This document shows positions 1-8,120 of a stretch of DNA of 64,000 nucleotides, piece after piece (the stretch's first letter is position 1; each line of letters starts with the position of its first letter). Below the pieces are notes generated by a model. It did not search any database and was not told the DNA's origin. It was given only the letters and a program-made list of their open reading frames with translations. Source of the stretch: an uncultured Collinsella sp. Its GTDB lineage: Bacteria; Actinomycetota; Coriobacteriia; Coriobacteriales; Coriobacteriaceae. The stretch covers positions 11,515 to 75,514 of the forward strand of contig CAUAWV010000005.1 of the NCBI GenBank assembly GCA_958433005.1. Reading direction: 5' to 3'. The position numbers were made by a program, and so were the translations under genes.

Positions 1-1028
1 AATGCCACGTGATCGAACACAACATCGTGGCCCACGGGCTCAAATTTCTCGCTACCCCGCGCCACAGGCTCTTCCATGATGGAACGCATGCGCTTGGCAG
101 ACGACTCGGCGGCAAACAGCTCGGACATTAACATTAACGCCTGGTCAAAGGGTGCATAGATACGGCTCACCATAAGCAGGAAGGCAAACATCACCAAAAA
201 GTCGACCTGGCCGGAGGCGACCATCGCAGCGCCCGTGACCAACGTGGTGGCAATCCCCAGGCGCAGGATGGCAAAGGCGGAGTTGACCAAAAGCCCGTTG
301 GCGAGCTCGCCTTTGGTGGTCTCGCGCTCCTCGGCATCGATCACGGCGTTGAGTCCCTCAAGATAATGGGCCTCCTGGTTGGTGGCGCGGATCTCGCGCA
401 CGCAGTCGAGCGTCTCCTGGATCGCCTCGGTGACCTTGACCTTCTCGGCGCGCACGCGGTCGAACACCGGGGTCATGGGCCCGCGTGTCAGATACAGCAC
501 GGCAAAGGCCACGGGCACGCTCCAAAACGCCGCAATCGCCAGCTGCCAGCAAAAGAACAGCGACGCCACGAACACGATGGCACTTGCGATGATGGCACCC
601 CAAAGCTCTCCCAGCACATGACTGTAGGCATGCTCCATAGTCTGAACGTCGCCCATGATGGTTTCGGTTAGATCGGCCAGATCACGACGGCCGAAAAACG
701 ACAACGGCAGTTTGCGCAAGCGCTCGGCAATCCCCATGCGCTGCTTGCCGCATTCCTCGTAAAAGATGCAGTAGGTGTAGTAATACTGCTGCCAGTTAGA
801 GGCAAAGAGCATCACGAAAAAGACCAGGAGACCGCCCACGATAGGCAGTGCACTCGGCAGATCGGCCCCACTGGCGAGATGCTCGACAAAGCCGGCCATG
901 ACCAGGAATAAAAAGCCCATGCCGGCCATGGTAATGAGATTGGTGAGCGTGGTCCAGAAAATGCCGCGTTTTACGCCGGCGACGCCTTTATCGGATAGGA
1001 AATACTTCTTTTGGAATGAGGCGAACAT
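1..1028 (-). CDS. ABC exporter half-transporter (membrane domain), cut by window edge
   Basis: Open from an ATG at 1028 to the window edge, so only the N-terminal part is visible. It begins MFASFQKKYFLSDKGVAG and shows the six-helix type-1 ABC exporter membrane domain, with LPLSFFGRRDLADLTETIMG typical of the first coupling region. The visible part ends at about residue 340, where the nucleotide-binding domain is just starting (FDHVAF). Its ATG follows directly on the TAA of the next ABC gene (TAAATG), so the two are translationally coupled and probably form a heterodimer. An AraC-type regulator sits divergently. Paired ABC exporters with an AraC regulator are typical of siderophore loci such as YbtP/YbtQ with YbtA, but multidrug export is also possible. 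Confidence 0.85.
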   Translation of the reverse strand, partial: MFASFQKKYFLSDKGVAGVKRGIFWTTLTNLITMAGMGFLFLVMAGFVEHLASGADLPSALPIVGGLLVFFVMLFASNWQQYYYTYCIFYEECGKQRMGIAERLRKLPLSFFGRRDLADLTETIMGDVQTMEHAYSHVLGELWGAIIASAIVFVASLFFCWQLAIAAFWSVPVAFAVLYLTRGPMTPVFDRVRAEKVKVTEAIQETLDCVREIRATNQEAHYLEGLNAVIDAEERETTKGELANGLLVNSAFAILRLGIATTLVTGAAMVASGQVDFLVMFAFLLMVSRIYAPFDQALMLMSELFAAESSAKRMRSIMEEPVARGSEKFEPVGHDVVFDHVA

Positions 1029-2855
1029 TTATGCCTCGCCTCCCTTCGTGACGGCGGCATCCGCGGTCGCTGCAGTGATTTTCCAGCTCGCGGCCAGTTC
1101 GTATTCGGCCCACATCTTGGCGTATAGACCCTTTTGGGACAGCAGCTCGGCATGGGTGCCGGCCTCCTGCACGCTGCCCTGGTTGAGCACCACGATTTGG
1201 TCTGCGCCCACTACAGTCGAGAGTCGGTGCGCGATCATAATGACCGTGCGACCCGCCGCCAGCTTGCTAAAGGCGCGCTGGATGAGCGCCTCGTTCTCGG
1301 GGTCGGCAAACGCTGTGGCCTCATCGAGCACCACGATAGGCGCGTCCTTAAGGATTGCGCGAGCGAGTGCCACGCGCTGGACCTCGCCACCCGAAAGGTA
1401 CGCCCCGCCGGCGCCGAGCATGGTGTCGATGCCCTGCGGGAGCTTGGCCACGATATCGTCGCACTGGGCCGCGGAGAGGGCCGCGCGCACTTCGTCGTCA
1501 GTGGCTCCAGGCTTGGAGGCGCGCACGTTGTCGGCAAGTGTTTGTCGGAACAGCTGGTTGGTCTGAAACACGAAGGCAACCTGGTCCATAAGCTCGTGGG
1601 GATCCATGTCGCGAACGTCTACGCCGCCTACGAGCACGCGACCCGCGGAAACATCCCAAAAACGCGGGATCAGGCTTGCGCAGGTTGACTTACCGCCGCC
1701 CGAGGGACCAACCAACGCAAGGGTGCTACCTGCGGGAACGCTAAAGCTCACATGATCGACGGCAGGTGCCTCGGCACCCTCGTAGGTAAAGCTCACGTCC
1801 TCAAAGCGCACATCGCTACCAACAGGATGCTTGGGCTGGGCAGGCACGGAGAGCTGCTTGGAATCCATAACGCTTCGGATACGCGCCAGCGAATCGGCAC
1901 TCATCTGAGACGCCTCGCCCACAAACATAAGCTTGGTCATGGCCGTCGGCACCACGGCCGAAAAGATCGCGTAAAACGTGAAGTTGGTCATAAAATGCGC
2001 GAAGTCCGTCTCACCCGGCGCCAACAGCAACGCCACGGGCAAAAGAAATGCCACGAGGCCATTGAGCGCGGTAAGGTTGAGCACCTGCGGGCCTCGGCAG
2101 AATGTACCCGCATAGTTTTGCGCCATGTCGGCGTATTCGGCGATTGCATCGTGGAACGCCTTAAAGGAGTAGACCGTCTGCTGGAACACCTTGACCACGG
2201 GGATACCGCGAACGTATTCGGTGCCGGTCTTGTTCATCTTGACCAGCGCGCCCATGTAGGCCTTCATAAACTCGGCGCCCTTGCCGCTCATCATGGTGGC
2301 CATGGCGCAAAACGAAACGGCCACCGAAATGAGGCACGCCGCGCCCAAGCGCCAATCGAGGGCGAAAAGCAGCACGAGCAAGCCCACGACCATGGCGGCG
2401 GCGCCTGCGATATCGGGCAGCATGTGTGCGAGCAAAGTCTCTGTGGAAGCGGCGCATCCGTCTACGATACGGCGCAGCTCACCGGTGGCGTGTGTGTCAA
2501 AGTAGCCAAGCGGCAGCTTAAGCAGGTGCTCGCTCGTAGTCTTGCGAATATTGGACGCGCAGCGAAACGCAGACAGGTGCGTGCACATGAGCCCCACGAA
2601 ATAGACCACGATGCTTGCCAGCGCAAACCCCACGGCCCGCCAGCCATACGTCGCGATGCCGCAGGCTTCGCTCCAGTTAGGTGCCACGGCGATCAGATCG
2701 CGCGCGACAAGCCAAATGCACACGAACGGGCCAAAGCTCAGCAGCTGCGAGAGCGCCGAGAGAGCCATGCCCAAATACGTTAGGAATTTGCGGTCGCCGG
2801 CATATGCAAGCAGCTCGCCGATACCGCCGCCTTCCCTTTTTGACCCCTTTGCCAT
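1029..2855 (-). CDS. ABC transporter, fused permease and ATPase (608 aa)
   Basis: Complete type-1 exporter half-molecule. The N-terminal half has about six hydrophobic segments. The C-terminal ATPase has Walker A GPSGGGKSTC, the signature LSGGEVQRVALARAIL, Walker B IVVLDEATAFAD and the switch histidine in IAHRLSTV. I chose the ATG at 2855 (MAKGSKREG), which has AGAAGGGA just upstream, rather than the 21-codon-longer open frame. It is first in a two-gene operon with the partial ABC gene and divergent from the AraC regulator at 2970. Each half carries its own ATPase, as in YbtP/YbtQ-like and IrtA/IrtB-like pairs. Import of a ferri-siderophore is an inference from context only; drug or lipid export is the alternative. 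Confidence 0.9.
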   Translation of the reverse strand: MAKGSKREGGGIGELLAYAGDRKFLTYLGMALSALSQLLSFGPFVCIWLVARDLIAVAPNWSEACGIATYGWRAVGFALASIVVYFVGLMCTHLSAFRCASNIRKTTSEHLLKLPLGYFDTHATGELRRIVDGCAASTETLLAHMLPDIAGAAAMVVGLLVLLFALDWRLGAACLISVAVSFCAMATMMSGKGAEFMKAYMGALVKMNKTGTEYVRGIPVVKVFQQTVYSFKAFHDAIAEYADMAQNYAGTFCRGPQVLNLTALNGLVAFLLPVALLLAPGETDFAHFMTNFTFYAIFSAVVPTAMTKLMFVGEASQMSADSLARIRSVMDSKQLSVPAQPKHPVGSDVRFEDVSFTYEGAEAPAVDHVSFSVPAGSTLALVGPSGGGKSTCASLIPRFWDVSAGRVLVGGVDVRDMDPHELMDQVAFVFQTNQLFRQTLADNVRASKPGATDDEVRAALSAAQCDDIVAKLPQGIDTMLGAGGAYLSGGEVQRVALARAILKDAPIVVLDEATAFADPENEALIQRAFSKLAAGRTVIMIAHRLSTVVGADQIVVLNQGSVQEAGTHAELLSQKGLYAKMWAEYELAASWKITAATADAAVTKGGEA

Positions 2856-2908
2856 GAGATTCCCTTCTAACGGCTTGAGAGTTAACCGTAATGAACTTAT
2901 CATTGATG

Positions 2909-2926
2909 TGTTAGCCAAGGCTCACA
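2909..2926. promoter_or_regulatory. Candidate operator dyad between ABC genes and araC
   Basis: An imperfect 18-bp dyad, TGTTAGCCAAGGCTCACA, lies in the 114-bp divergent intergenic region, 54 bp upstream of the ABC start and 44 bp upstream of the regulator. The half-sites (AGCC/GGCT) resemble those of DtxR-type or AraC-type sites, but the match is weak. The position suits control of both promoters. Confidence 0.3.
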
Positions 2927-2969
2927 ATCGAGCCAGGCGTGGACGTTTCTGTAAAGGAAAGGGACGCTT

Positions 2970-3974
2970 TTGCAAATACGGCGGGCAGCGACCGACATAA
3001 CCGAGCTCTACGCACCGCAGTTTGAGCAGTTTGGCCTGGAGCTTACCGGCAAGGGCGCCGTCTTTACCGGCGAGGTGGCAAACGATCGGGCACACGGACG
3101 CGCATGGATCATGCCTCTCTCCCCCGCCTGCATCGTTATGGAGCATTTCATTACCCCGATGCACGATATGTACCTGGCCGAATACACACCCGAACCGTAC
3201 GCCTGCGTGAGCGAGGTCAGCGCGCCCACACTTATATGCATGCCCGAGGCTGGCATAACGCCTGCGAACCTTAAACCCTTGCATGGACCGTGGCCGAACA
3301 GCGCGGTGTGCAGCTTTATCCAAGATAGCTGCGGCGAGGAACTAAGTCCGCTGTTTGCAGGGCAGCTTTATCACTCGCGCTCGGTGCTCTTTTTGCCCGG
3401 GTATTTTGACGAGCTGGAGCATCGGTATCCCACTGAGTTCGCGGGAGTCTTTGAGGCGTTTGCCGAGTCGTGGCACGAGGAGGCGACGTCTGCCATCTGC
3501 CACACGCTGCGCCGGATTAACGAGGACCGCGCCCGCACCGTAGGCGGACACGTCTATATGCAAGGCATCGTGGAGACCATGGTCGCGGAGCTCGCCTGTT
3601 CGCGCGCGGCCCACAAGCAGGCGCGGCGGGCGGCAGACACACGCGCCAGCATAACCATTGCCGAAGAAGCAACGGCAATGATTGAGCGCGCGCTCGACAA
3701 AGGCAGACGTGTGGGTATCAACGAGGTAGCCGAGAGGCTCTACACAAGCCGCTCCAAGCTATGCGCCACCTTTAAGGCCCAAACCGGCGAGTCCCTGGGT
3801 GCCTACATTCGCAGACGCCGTATGGAGCGAGCACAGGACCTTTTGGCCGATAGCTCGCTCACGATAGCGCAGGTCGCAGAGCGTCTAGGCTACCCTCAGC
3901 AGGCCGCCTTCGCCCAAGCCTTCAAGCAACACACCGGCACCACCCCCACCGCCTGGCGCTCCCAACACCAGTAA
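2970..3974 (+). CDS. AraC family transcriptional regulator (334 aa)
   Basis: The C-terminal 100 residues carry the paired helix-turn-helix of the AraC/XylS family (INEVAERLYTSRSKLCATFK, then SLTIAQVAERLGYPQQAAFA). The N-terminal region of about 220 residues is not recognisable and presumably senses a ligand. The start is a TTG at 2970 with AAAGGAAAGGGA 6-8 bp upstream; no ATG is near. It is divergent from the two ABC exporter genes and probably regulates them, as YbtA does for ybtPQ in Yersinia. That function is inferred from arrangement, not from sequence identity. Confidence 0.88.
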   Translation: MQIRRAATDITELYAPQFEQFGLELTGKGAVFTGEVANDRAHGRAWIMPLSPACIVMEHFITPMHDMYLAEYTPEPYACVSEVSAPTLICMPEAGITPANLKPLHGPWPNSAVCSFIQDSCGEELSPLFAGQLYHSRSVLFLPGYFDELEHRYPTEFAGVFEAFAESWHEEATSAICHTLRRINEDRARTVGGHVYMQGIVETMVAELACSRAAHKQARRAADTRASITIAEEATAMIERALDKGRRVGINEVAERLYTSRSKLCATFKAQTGESLGAYIRRRRMERAQDLLADSSLTIAQVAERLGYPQQAAFAQAFKQHTGTTPTAWRSQHQ

Positions 3975-4028
3975 GGAGCCAGCAAAGGGACAGACCAATG
4001 AGCTCCACATGCAGAGAAGGTCACCTGC

Positions 4029-4061
4029 AATGTGACAAAGGGACTGTCCCTTTGTCACATT
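4029..4061. repeat. Palindromic repeat, family C (copy 1)
   Basis: Near-perfect palindrome with arms ATGTGACAAAGGGA and TCCCTTTGTCACAT around a two-base centre. An identical core occurs at 47213-47243. It lies 55 bp after the AraC stop codon. There is no T-run after it, so it is not a classical terminator on its own. Confidence 0.85.
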
Positions 4062-4067
4062 CACAAA

Positions 4068-4094
4068 AATGGGCGCGCCAACGGCACGCCCATT
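4068..4094 (+). terminator. Hairpin downstream of the AraC gene
   Basis: AATGGGCGcGCC and GGCaCGCCCATT form a stem of about 12 bp with a three-base loop, 94 bp after the AraC stop. The following sequence is not a clean U-tract, so termination is probable rather than certain. Confidence 0.5.
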
Positions 4095-4140
4095 CACCAA
4101 ATTCCATTCAGCCCACCTGACCCGGAAGGCCGAGTCGTCA

Positions 4141-4287
4141 GGGCGGGGAAGGCCCCCGGAGCGGCGGGGCGCTTGCTCAAAATGAGTTCCGCACGCAAAG
4201 AAGGCCACTTAATGTGGCCTTCGTCTTGCGCAGGACTGTTCGAAATTTTGAGGAAGCACCCCACCGCTCCGGGGGCCTTCCCCGCCC
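4141..4287. repeat. 147-bp nested palindrome after gatB
   Basis: Arms of 43 bp (4141-4183 and 4245-4287) match at 40 positions when one is reverse complemented. A second hairpin nests inside (CGCAAAGAAGGCCAC against GTGGCCTTCGTCTTGCG), so nearly the whole element can fold into one rod. It starts 6 bp beyond the gatB stop codon and fills most of the gatB-araC gap. It could act as a terminator, but it is far longer than needed and resembles a MITE or giant REP unit. Confidence 0.85.
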
Positions 4288-4293
4288 GTGAGT

Positions 4294-5970
4294 CTACGCG
4301 AGCGCCTTTCTCAGCAACTCGTTGAAGAGCTTCGGGTTGCCTTTGCCGCGGCTCGCCTTCATGCACTGGCCCACCAAAAAGCCGATAACCTTCTGGTTGC
4401 CGTCACGATACTGCTGCGCCTGATCGGCACAGTTAGCCAGCACCTCGTCCACGATCGGCTGCAACGCACCGGCATCGCTCACCTGACGCATGCCGCGCTC
4501 GTCGACGATCTTGTTGGGATCGTCACCGGTCTGGGCCATGGCCTCAAAGACCTCGTGCGCTTGGTTGGAGCTGATGGCATCGGTCGCCAGCAGCTTGGCG
4601 AGTGCTGCCACCTGAGCTGGCGCGATACCGGACTCGGCGAGCGACACGCCCGCGCCCTTAAGGTAAGCAATCATCTCGTTCACCAGCAAGTTTGCAACCG
4701 TCTGGGCCTCCTTGCCAGCCATACCGGCAGCGGCCGCCTCAAAGAACTCGGCAAACTCCGGGTCGCCGGCGATCTGCTCGGCGTCGGCCGCCTTAATGCC
4801 AAAGTCGGCCTCAAAGCGGGCGCGCTTGGCATCGGGCAGCTCGGGGATCTCGCCACGGCAGCGGTCGATGAACTCGTCATCCAGATCGAACGGCGCCAGG
4901 TCGGGATCGGGGAACAGACGATAGTCGTCTGCCGTTTCCTTCACACGCATGACCACGGTGCGCTTGCGGCTGGGCTCCCAGTGGCGGGTCTCCTGATAGA
5001 TGATGCCGCCCTCCTCGAGCACCTCGGCCTGGCGGCAGATCTCGTAGGCAAGGCCGTCGTGCAGGCTCTTAAACGAGTTGAGGTTCTTGAGCTCGGTCTT
5101 GGTGCCCAGCTTGGTCTCGCCGCGGCGGCGCAGCGACACGTTGCCGTCGCAGCGCATGGAACCCTTCTCCATGGAGCAGTCCGAGATGCCCAGCGTCACA
5201 AAGATGCGACGGAGCTTCTCCATAAACAGGCGCGCTTCCTCGGGCGTGCGCAAGTCGGGCTCGGTGACAAGCTCGATGAGCGGCGTGCCGCAGCGGTTGT
5301 AGTCGACGAGCGACTCGGCCGCGGCGGTAATGCGGCCCTCGGCGCCACCCACGTGGACCATCTTGGCGGCGTCCTCCTCCATGTGGATGCGCAGGATGCG
5401 GATGGGCACCGTGTAGGAACCGTCCTCGCGACGCTCGGGCATCTGCAGGTTGGACGCATCGTAGCTGGCCAGATGGCCGGCGCGCTGGTTGCCCTCGCGC
5501 ATGGTCGATGTCATGGACGTGGACAGGCCCTCGGCGTTGGCCGAGGCGCTTGCCAGACTCTGGGCCTCGGCCTCGCCAAACGCGCAGTCGGGGCGCTCGG
5601 CGGCACCGCGACCGGTCACGTCCAGGTCCAGGTGACCGTACATGGCAAAGGCGACCGGACCCTGCGTGGTCTGGAAGTTCTTGGCCATATCGGGATAGAA
5701 GTAGTGCTTGCGGTAGAACATCGAGTGGCGCTGGATCTCGCAGTTGGTGGCCAGACCCGCCTTGACGATGCTCTCGATGGCGCGCTTGTTGGGCACCGGC
5801 AGGGCGCCGGGCAGGCCCAGGCACACCGGGCACACGTTGGCGTTGGGCTCGTCATCGTGGCTGAGCTTGCAATTGCAGAACATCTTGGTATCGAGTGCGG
5901 TGAGCTCGGTATGGATCTCCAGGCCGATCACGGCCTCCCAATCCTGCAGGACCTCGGAAAGCTCCTTCAT
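4294..5970 (-). CDS. gatB: Asp-tRNA(Asn)/Glu-tRNA(Gln) amidotransferase subunit B
   Basis: GatB binds the misacylated tRNA and phosphorylates its Asp or Glu before amidation by GatA. The protein begins with the family signature WEAVIGLEIHTEL and has the four zinc-site cysteines (C32, C34, C47, C50). The C-terminal YqeY-like tail domain ends at NPKLFNELLRKALA. At 558 aa it is longer than the usual 470-500, because about 70 residues (roughly 120-188) are inserted in the catalytic cradle before RILRIHMEEDAAK. The start ATG overlaps the gatA stop (TAATG), so it is the last gene of a tight gatC-gatA-gatB operon. Confidence 0.97.
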   Translation of the reverse strand: MKELSEVLQDWEAVIGLEIHTELTALDTKMFCNCKLSHDDEPNANVCPVCLGLPGALPVPNKRAIESIVKAGLATNCEIQRHSMFYRKHYFYPDMAKNFQTTQGPVAFAMYGHLDLDVTGRGAAERPDCAFGEAEAQSLASASANAEGLSTSMTSTMREGNQRAGHLASYDASNLQMPERREDGSYTVPIRILRIHMEEDAAKMVHVGGAEGRITAAAESLVDYNRCGTPLIELVTEPDLRTPEEARLFMEKLRRIFVTLGISDCSMEKGSMRCDGNVSLRRRGETKLGTKTELKNLNSFKSLHDGLAYEICRQAEVLEEGGIIYQETRHWEPSRKRTVVMRVKETADDYRLFPDPDLAPFDLDDEFIDRCRGEIPELPDAKRARFEADFGIKAADAEQIAGDPEFAEFFEAAAAGMAGKEAQTVANLLVNEMIAYLKGAGVSLAESGIAPAQVAALAKLLATDAISSNQAHEVFEAMAQTGDDPNKIVDERGMRQVSDAGALQPIVDEVLANCADQAQQYRDGNQKVIGFLVGQCMKASRGKGNPKLFNELLRKALA

Positions 5971-7484
5971 TACAGCTCGCCTCCCTTCCCGGCAAAAGCG
6001 GGCGCGACGGAAAGCGCGGGCGCACCCGTGGCGGCATCGGCAAAGCCGCGCTCCAGGGCGCGGGCAAACGTGAGCAGCTGACGGTCCTTAAAGGCCGGAC
6101 CCACCAGCTGGGCAGAAACGGGCAGCTGAGTATCCTCGCCCAGGCCCAGCGGCACCGAGATACCGCCGTTGCCGCAGATGTTGAGCGAAATGGTGTACAG
6201 GTCGGAGAGGTACATCTGCGTGGGGTCGCTGATCTCGCCAAACTTAAAGGCCGTGCGCGGCGAGGCGGGCATGAGGATGGTGTCCACCTTGGCATACGCG
6301 GCGTCGTAGTCCTGCGTGATGAGCGTGCGGGCCTTTTGCGCAGCGTAGTAGTACTTGTCGTACACGCCCGAGCTCAGCAGGTAGGCGCCGAGCATCTGAC
6401 GGCGCTTGGCCTCGGCACCAAAGCCGTGGGCGCGCGAAAGCGAGCTCTGGTCGGACAGGTTGGCGCAGCCCTCCTCCTGGTAGCCGTAGCGAATGCCGTC
6501 GAAGCGGGCCAGGTTGGAGAACGCCTCGGCCGGGCCGATGACGTAGTAGGCGGCGATGGCGGCGTCCAGGTGCGGCAGGTCGACCTCGACCAGCTCGGCG
6601 CCCTGGTTCTGCAGCTCCTGGGCGGCGCGCTGAACAGCGGCCTTGACCTCGGGCGTCAGGCCCTCGGCCTCCATAAACGCGGGGATGATGCCCACGCGCT
6701 TGCCCTCGATGCTGTCGTTGAGATGCTCGGTAAAGTCGACGGCGCAATCCTGGCTGGTGCAGTCGTACGGATCGTGGCCCGCACCGGTAAGCGCGTTCAT
6801 GGCCAGCGCGACATCCTCGACCGTGCGGCCAAAGGGGCCCACCTGGTCGAGCGACGAGCCAAAGGCAACCACGCCGTAACGGCTCACGGCGCCATACGTG
6901 GGCTTAAAGCCCACCACGCCGCACAGCGACGCCGGCTGGCGGATGGAGCCACCGGTGTCCGAGCCCAGCGAGAGCGCAACCTCTCCCGCGGCGACGGCGG
7001 CAGCGGAGCCGCCCGAGGAGCCGCCGGGCACGCGCTCGGTATCCCAGGGGTTGTTGGTGCGGTGGAAGGCCGAGCTCTCGGTGGAGCTGCCAAAGGCGAA
7101 CTCGTCCATGTTGGCCTTGCCCATGGGCAGGCAGCCGGCGTCGAGCATGCGCTGGACGCAGGTGGCGGTGTAGACGCTCTGGTAGTCCTCGAGCATGCGG
7201 GAAGCGCAGGTGGTGCGCGTGCCCACGAGGTTCATGTTGTCCTTAATGGCCAGTGGCACGCCCGCAAGCGGGGGCAGCGGCTTGCCTGCGGCACGGTCGG
7301 CATCCACGCGCGCGGCGGCCTCGAGCGCAAGCTCGGGCGCCACCTGTAGGAATGCCTGGACCCCGCCCTCGCGCGCCTCGATGGCGGTAAGGGAGGCCTG
7401 GGCCACCTCGGTAGCGGTAAAGTCGCCGGCGGCAACGCCCGCGGCGATCTGGGCGGCGGTAAGGGAATCGAAGCTCTGCGCCAT
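5970..7484 (-). CDS. gatA: Asp-tRNA(Asn)/Glu-tRNA(Gln) amidotransferase subunit A
   Basis: Amidase-signature enzyme that releases ammonia from glutamine for the GatCAB transamidation. The catalytic Ser-cisSer-Lys triad is visible: Lys81 in PLAIKDN, Ser156 in GGSSGGSAAAVA and Ser180 in SDTGGSIRQPAS. The length (504 aa) is normal. The start ATG at 7484 overlaps the gatC stop, and its own stop overlaps gatB. With GatB and GatC this indicates tRNA-dependent synthesis of Asn-tRNA and/or Gln-tRNA. Confidence 0.98.
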   Translation of the reverse strand: MAQSFDSLTAAQIAAGVAAGDFTATEVAQASLTAIEAREGGVQAFLQVAPELALEAAARVDADRAAGKPLPPLAGVPLAIKDNMNLVGTRTTCASRMLEDYQSVYTATCVQRMLDAGCLPMGKANMDEFAFGSSTESSAFHRTNNPWDTERVPGGSSGGSAAAVAAGEVALSLGSDTGGSIRQPASLCGVVGFKPTYGAVSRYGVVAFGSSLDQVGPFGRTVEDVALAMNALTGAGHDPYDCTSQDCAVDFTEHLNDSIEGKRVGIIPAFMEAEGLTPEVKAAVQRAAQELQNQGAELVEVDLPHLDAAIAAYYVIGPAEAFSNLARFDGIRYGYQEEGCANLSDQSSLSRAHGFGAEAKRRQMLGAYLLSSGVYDKYYYAAQKARTLITQDYDAAYAKVDTILMPASPRTAFKFGEISDPTQMYLSDLYTISLNICGNGGISVPLGLGEDTQLPVSAQLVGPAFKDRQLLTFARALERGFADAATGAPALSVAPAFAGKGGEL

Positions 7485-7795
7485 TACTCGCTCTCCCCCT
7501 CTCCCAAAATGGACGGCACACGGAAGTAGCGCTCACGCGCGCTGCCGGCGTTTTCGAGCGCGACGTCGAGCGGCAGGTCGCGCTCGGGCTCGCGCAGGTC
7601 ATCGCCCATCACGTTGGACAGGCTTCCGATGGGATGGAACGTGGGCTCCACGTCGGGCAAGTCATATTGCAAGACGGGCTCGAGCATCTGGACGGCGTCG
7701 TTCATGTAGGACGTCATCTGGGTGAGCTCGTCATCGGTCAGTGCGATCTTTGCGTACTCGGCGATACCGCGCACGTCTTTCTCGCTGAGTGCCAT
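7484..7795 (-). CDS. gatC: Asp-tRNA(Asn)/Glu-tRNA(Gln) amidotransferase subunit C
   Basis: Small subunit (103 aa) that wraps around the GatA-GatB interface. It shows the family pattern VRGIAEYAKIALTDDELTQM near the N-terminus and ends with the ERYFRVPSIL segment that docks on GatA. The ATG at 7795 has GGAAGGGAG upstream and gives the usual GatC length; the open frame extends six codons further without a better ribosome site. First gene of the operon. Confidence 0.96.
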   Translation of the reverse strand: MALSEKDVRGIAEYAKIALTDDELTQMTSYMNDAVQMLEPVLQYDLPDVEPTFHPIGSLSNVMGDDLREPERDLPLDVALENAGSARERYFRVPSILGEGESE

Positions 7796-7930
7796 AGGCG
7801 CTCCCTTCCGCATAACAGATAAACCGCTCTAGTATACAAGGCAACGCCGCTTGGAGCAGGCGCTTTACCTAAATGCAGCGAAAACGTAACGAGGGCGGCG
7901 GGCTGGCAGGTAATGGGCTGGCGATTCTGC

Positions 7931-8002
7931 AGCGAAACCGCACCGTCCGTAGCGAAAACCGTCTCGCCCACAACGAAAACCGTCCTGCCCACAGCGATAA
8001 CC
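7931..8002. repeat. Degenerate 21-22-bp tandem repeat
   Basis: About three and a half units of AGCGAAAACCGTCT-CGCCCACA lie in the gatC-srtC gap (units starting near 7931, 7951, 7973 and 7994). The last partial unit runs into the left arm of the 64-bp palindromic repeat at 7999. Confidence 0.6.
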
Positions 8003-8062
8003 ATCACAACATTCGACACTTTTCGCCAAAATCGAGATTTTCATCGAATGTTGTGATGGTTT
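7999..8062 (+). repeat. 64-bp palindromic repeat, family A (copy 1)
   Basis: Perfect 18-bp arms AACCATCACAACATTCGA and TCGAATGTTGTGATGGTT flank an asymmetric centre of about 28 bp. Three more copies lie at 17911, 27562 and 28804. The centre shows that copies 1 and 2 share one orientation and copies 3 and 4 the other. Confidence 0.9.
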
Positions 8063-8073
8063 GAAAGCCACGA

Positions 8074-8108
8074 GCACCACAAAAGTGCCTGTCCCCTTTG
8101 TGGTGGTT
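8074..8108 (+). repeat. Hairpin repeat, family B (copy 1), after srtC
   Basis: ACCACAAA and TTTGTGGT arms around AGTGCCTGTCCCC, 12 bp after the srtC stop codon. It belongs to a family of near-identical hairpins that recur after leftward genes in this window. This copy lacks the T-run seen in copies 3 to 5. Confidence 0.8.
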
Positions 8109-8120
8109 CTGAAGAATGCC

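Noticed and set aside
4288..6081. 597-codon plus-strand frame
   Set aside because: Antisense shadow of gatB, with no recognisable protein features.
7931..8108. Possible CRISPR array
   Set aside because: The short repeats are adjacent or nearly so, without unique spacers, and no cas genes are present anywhere in the window.
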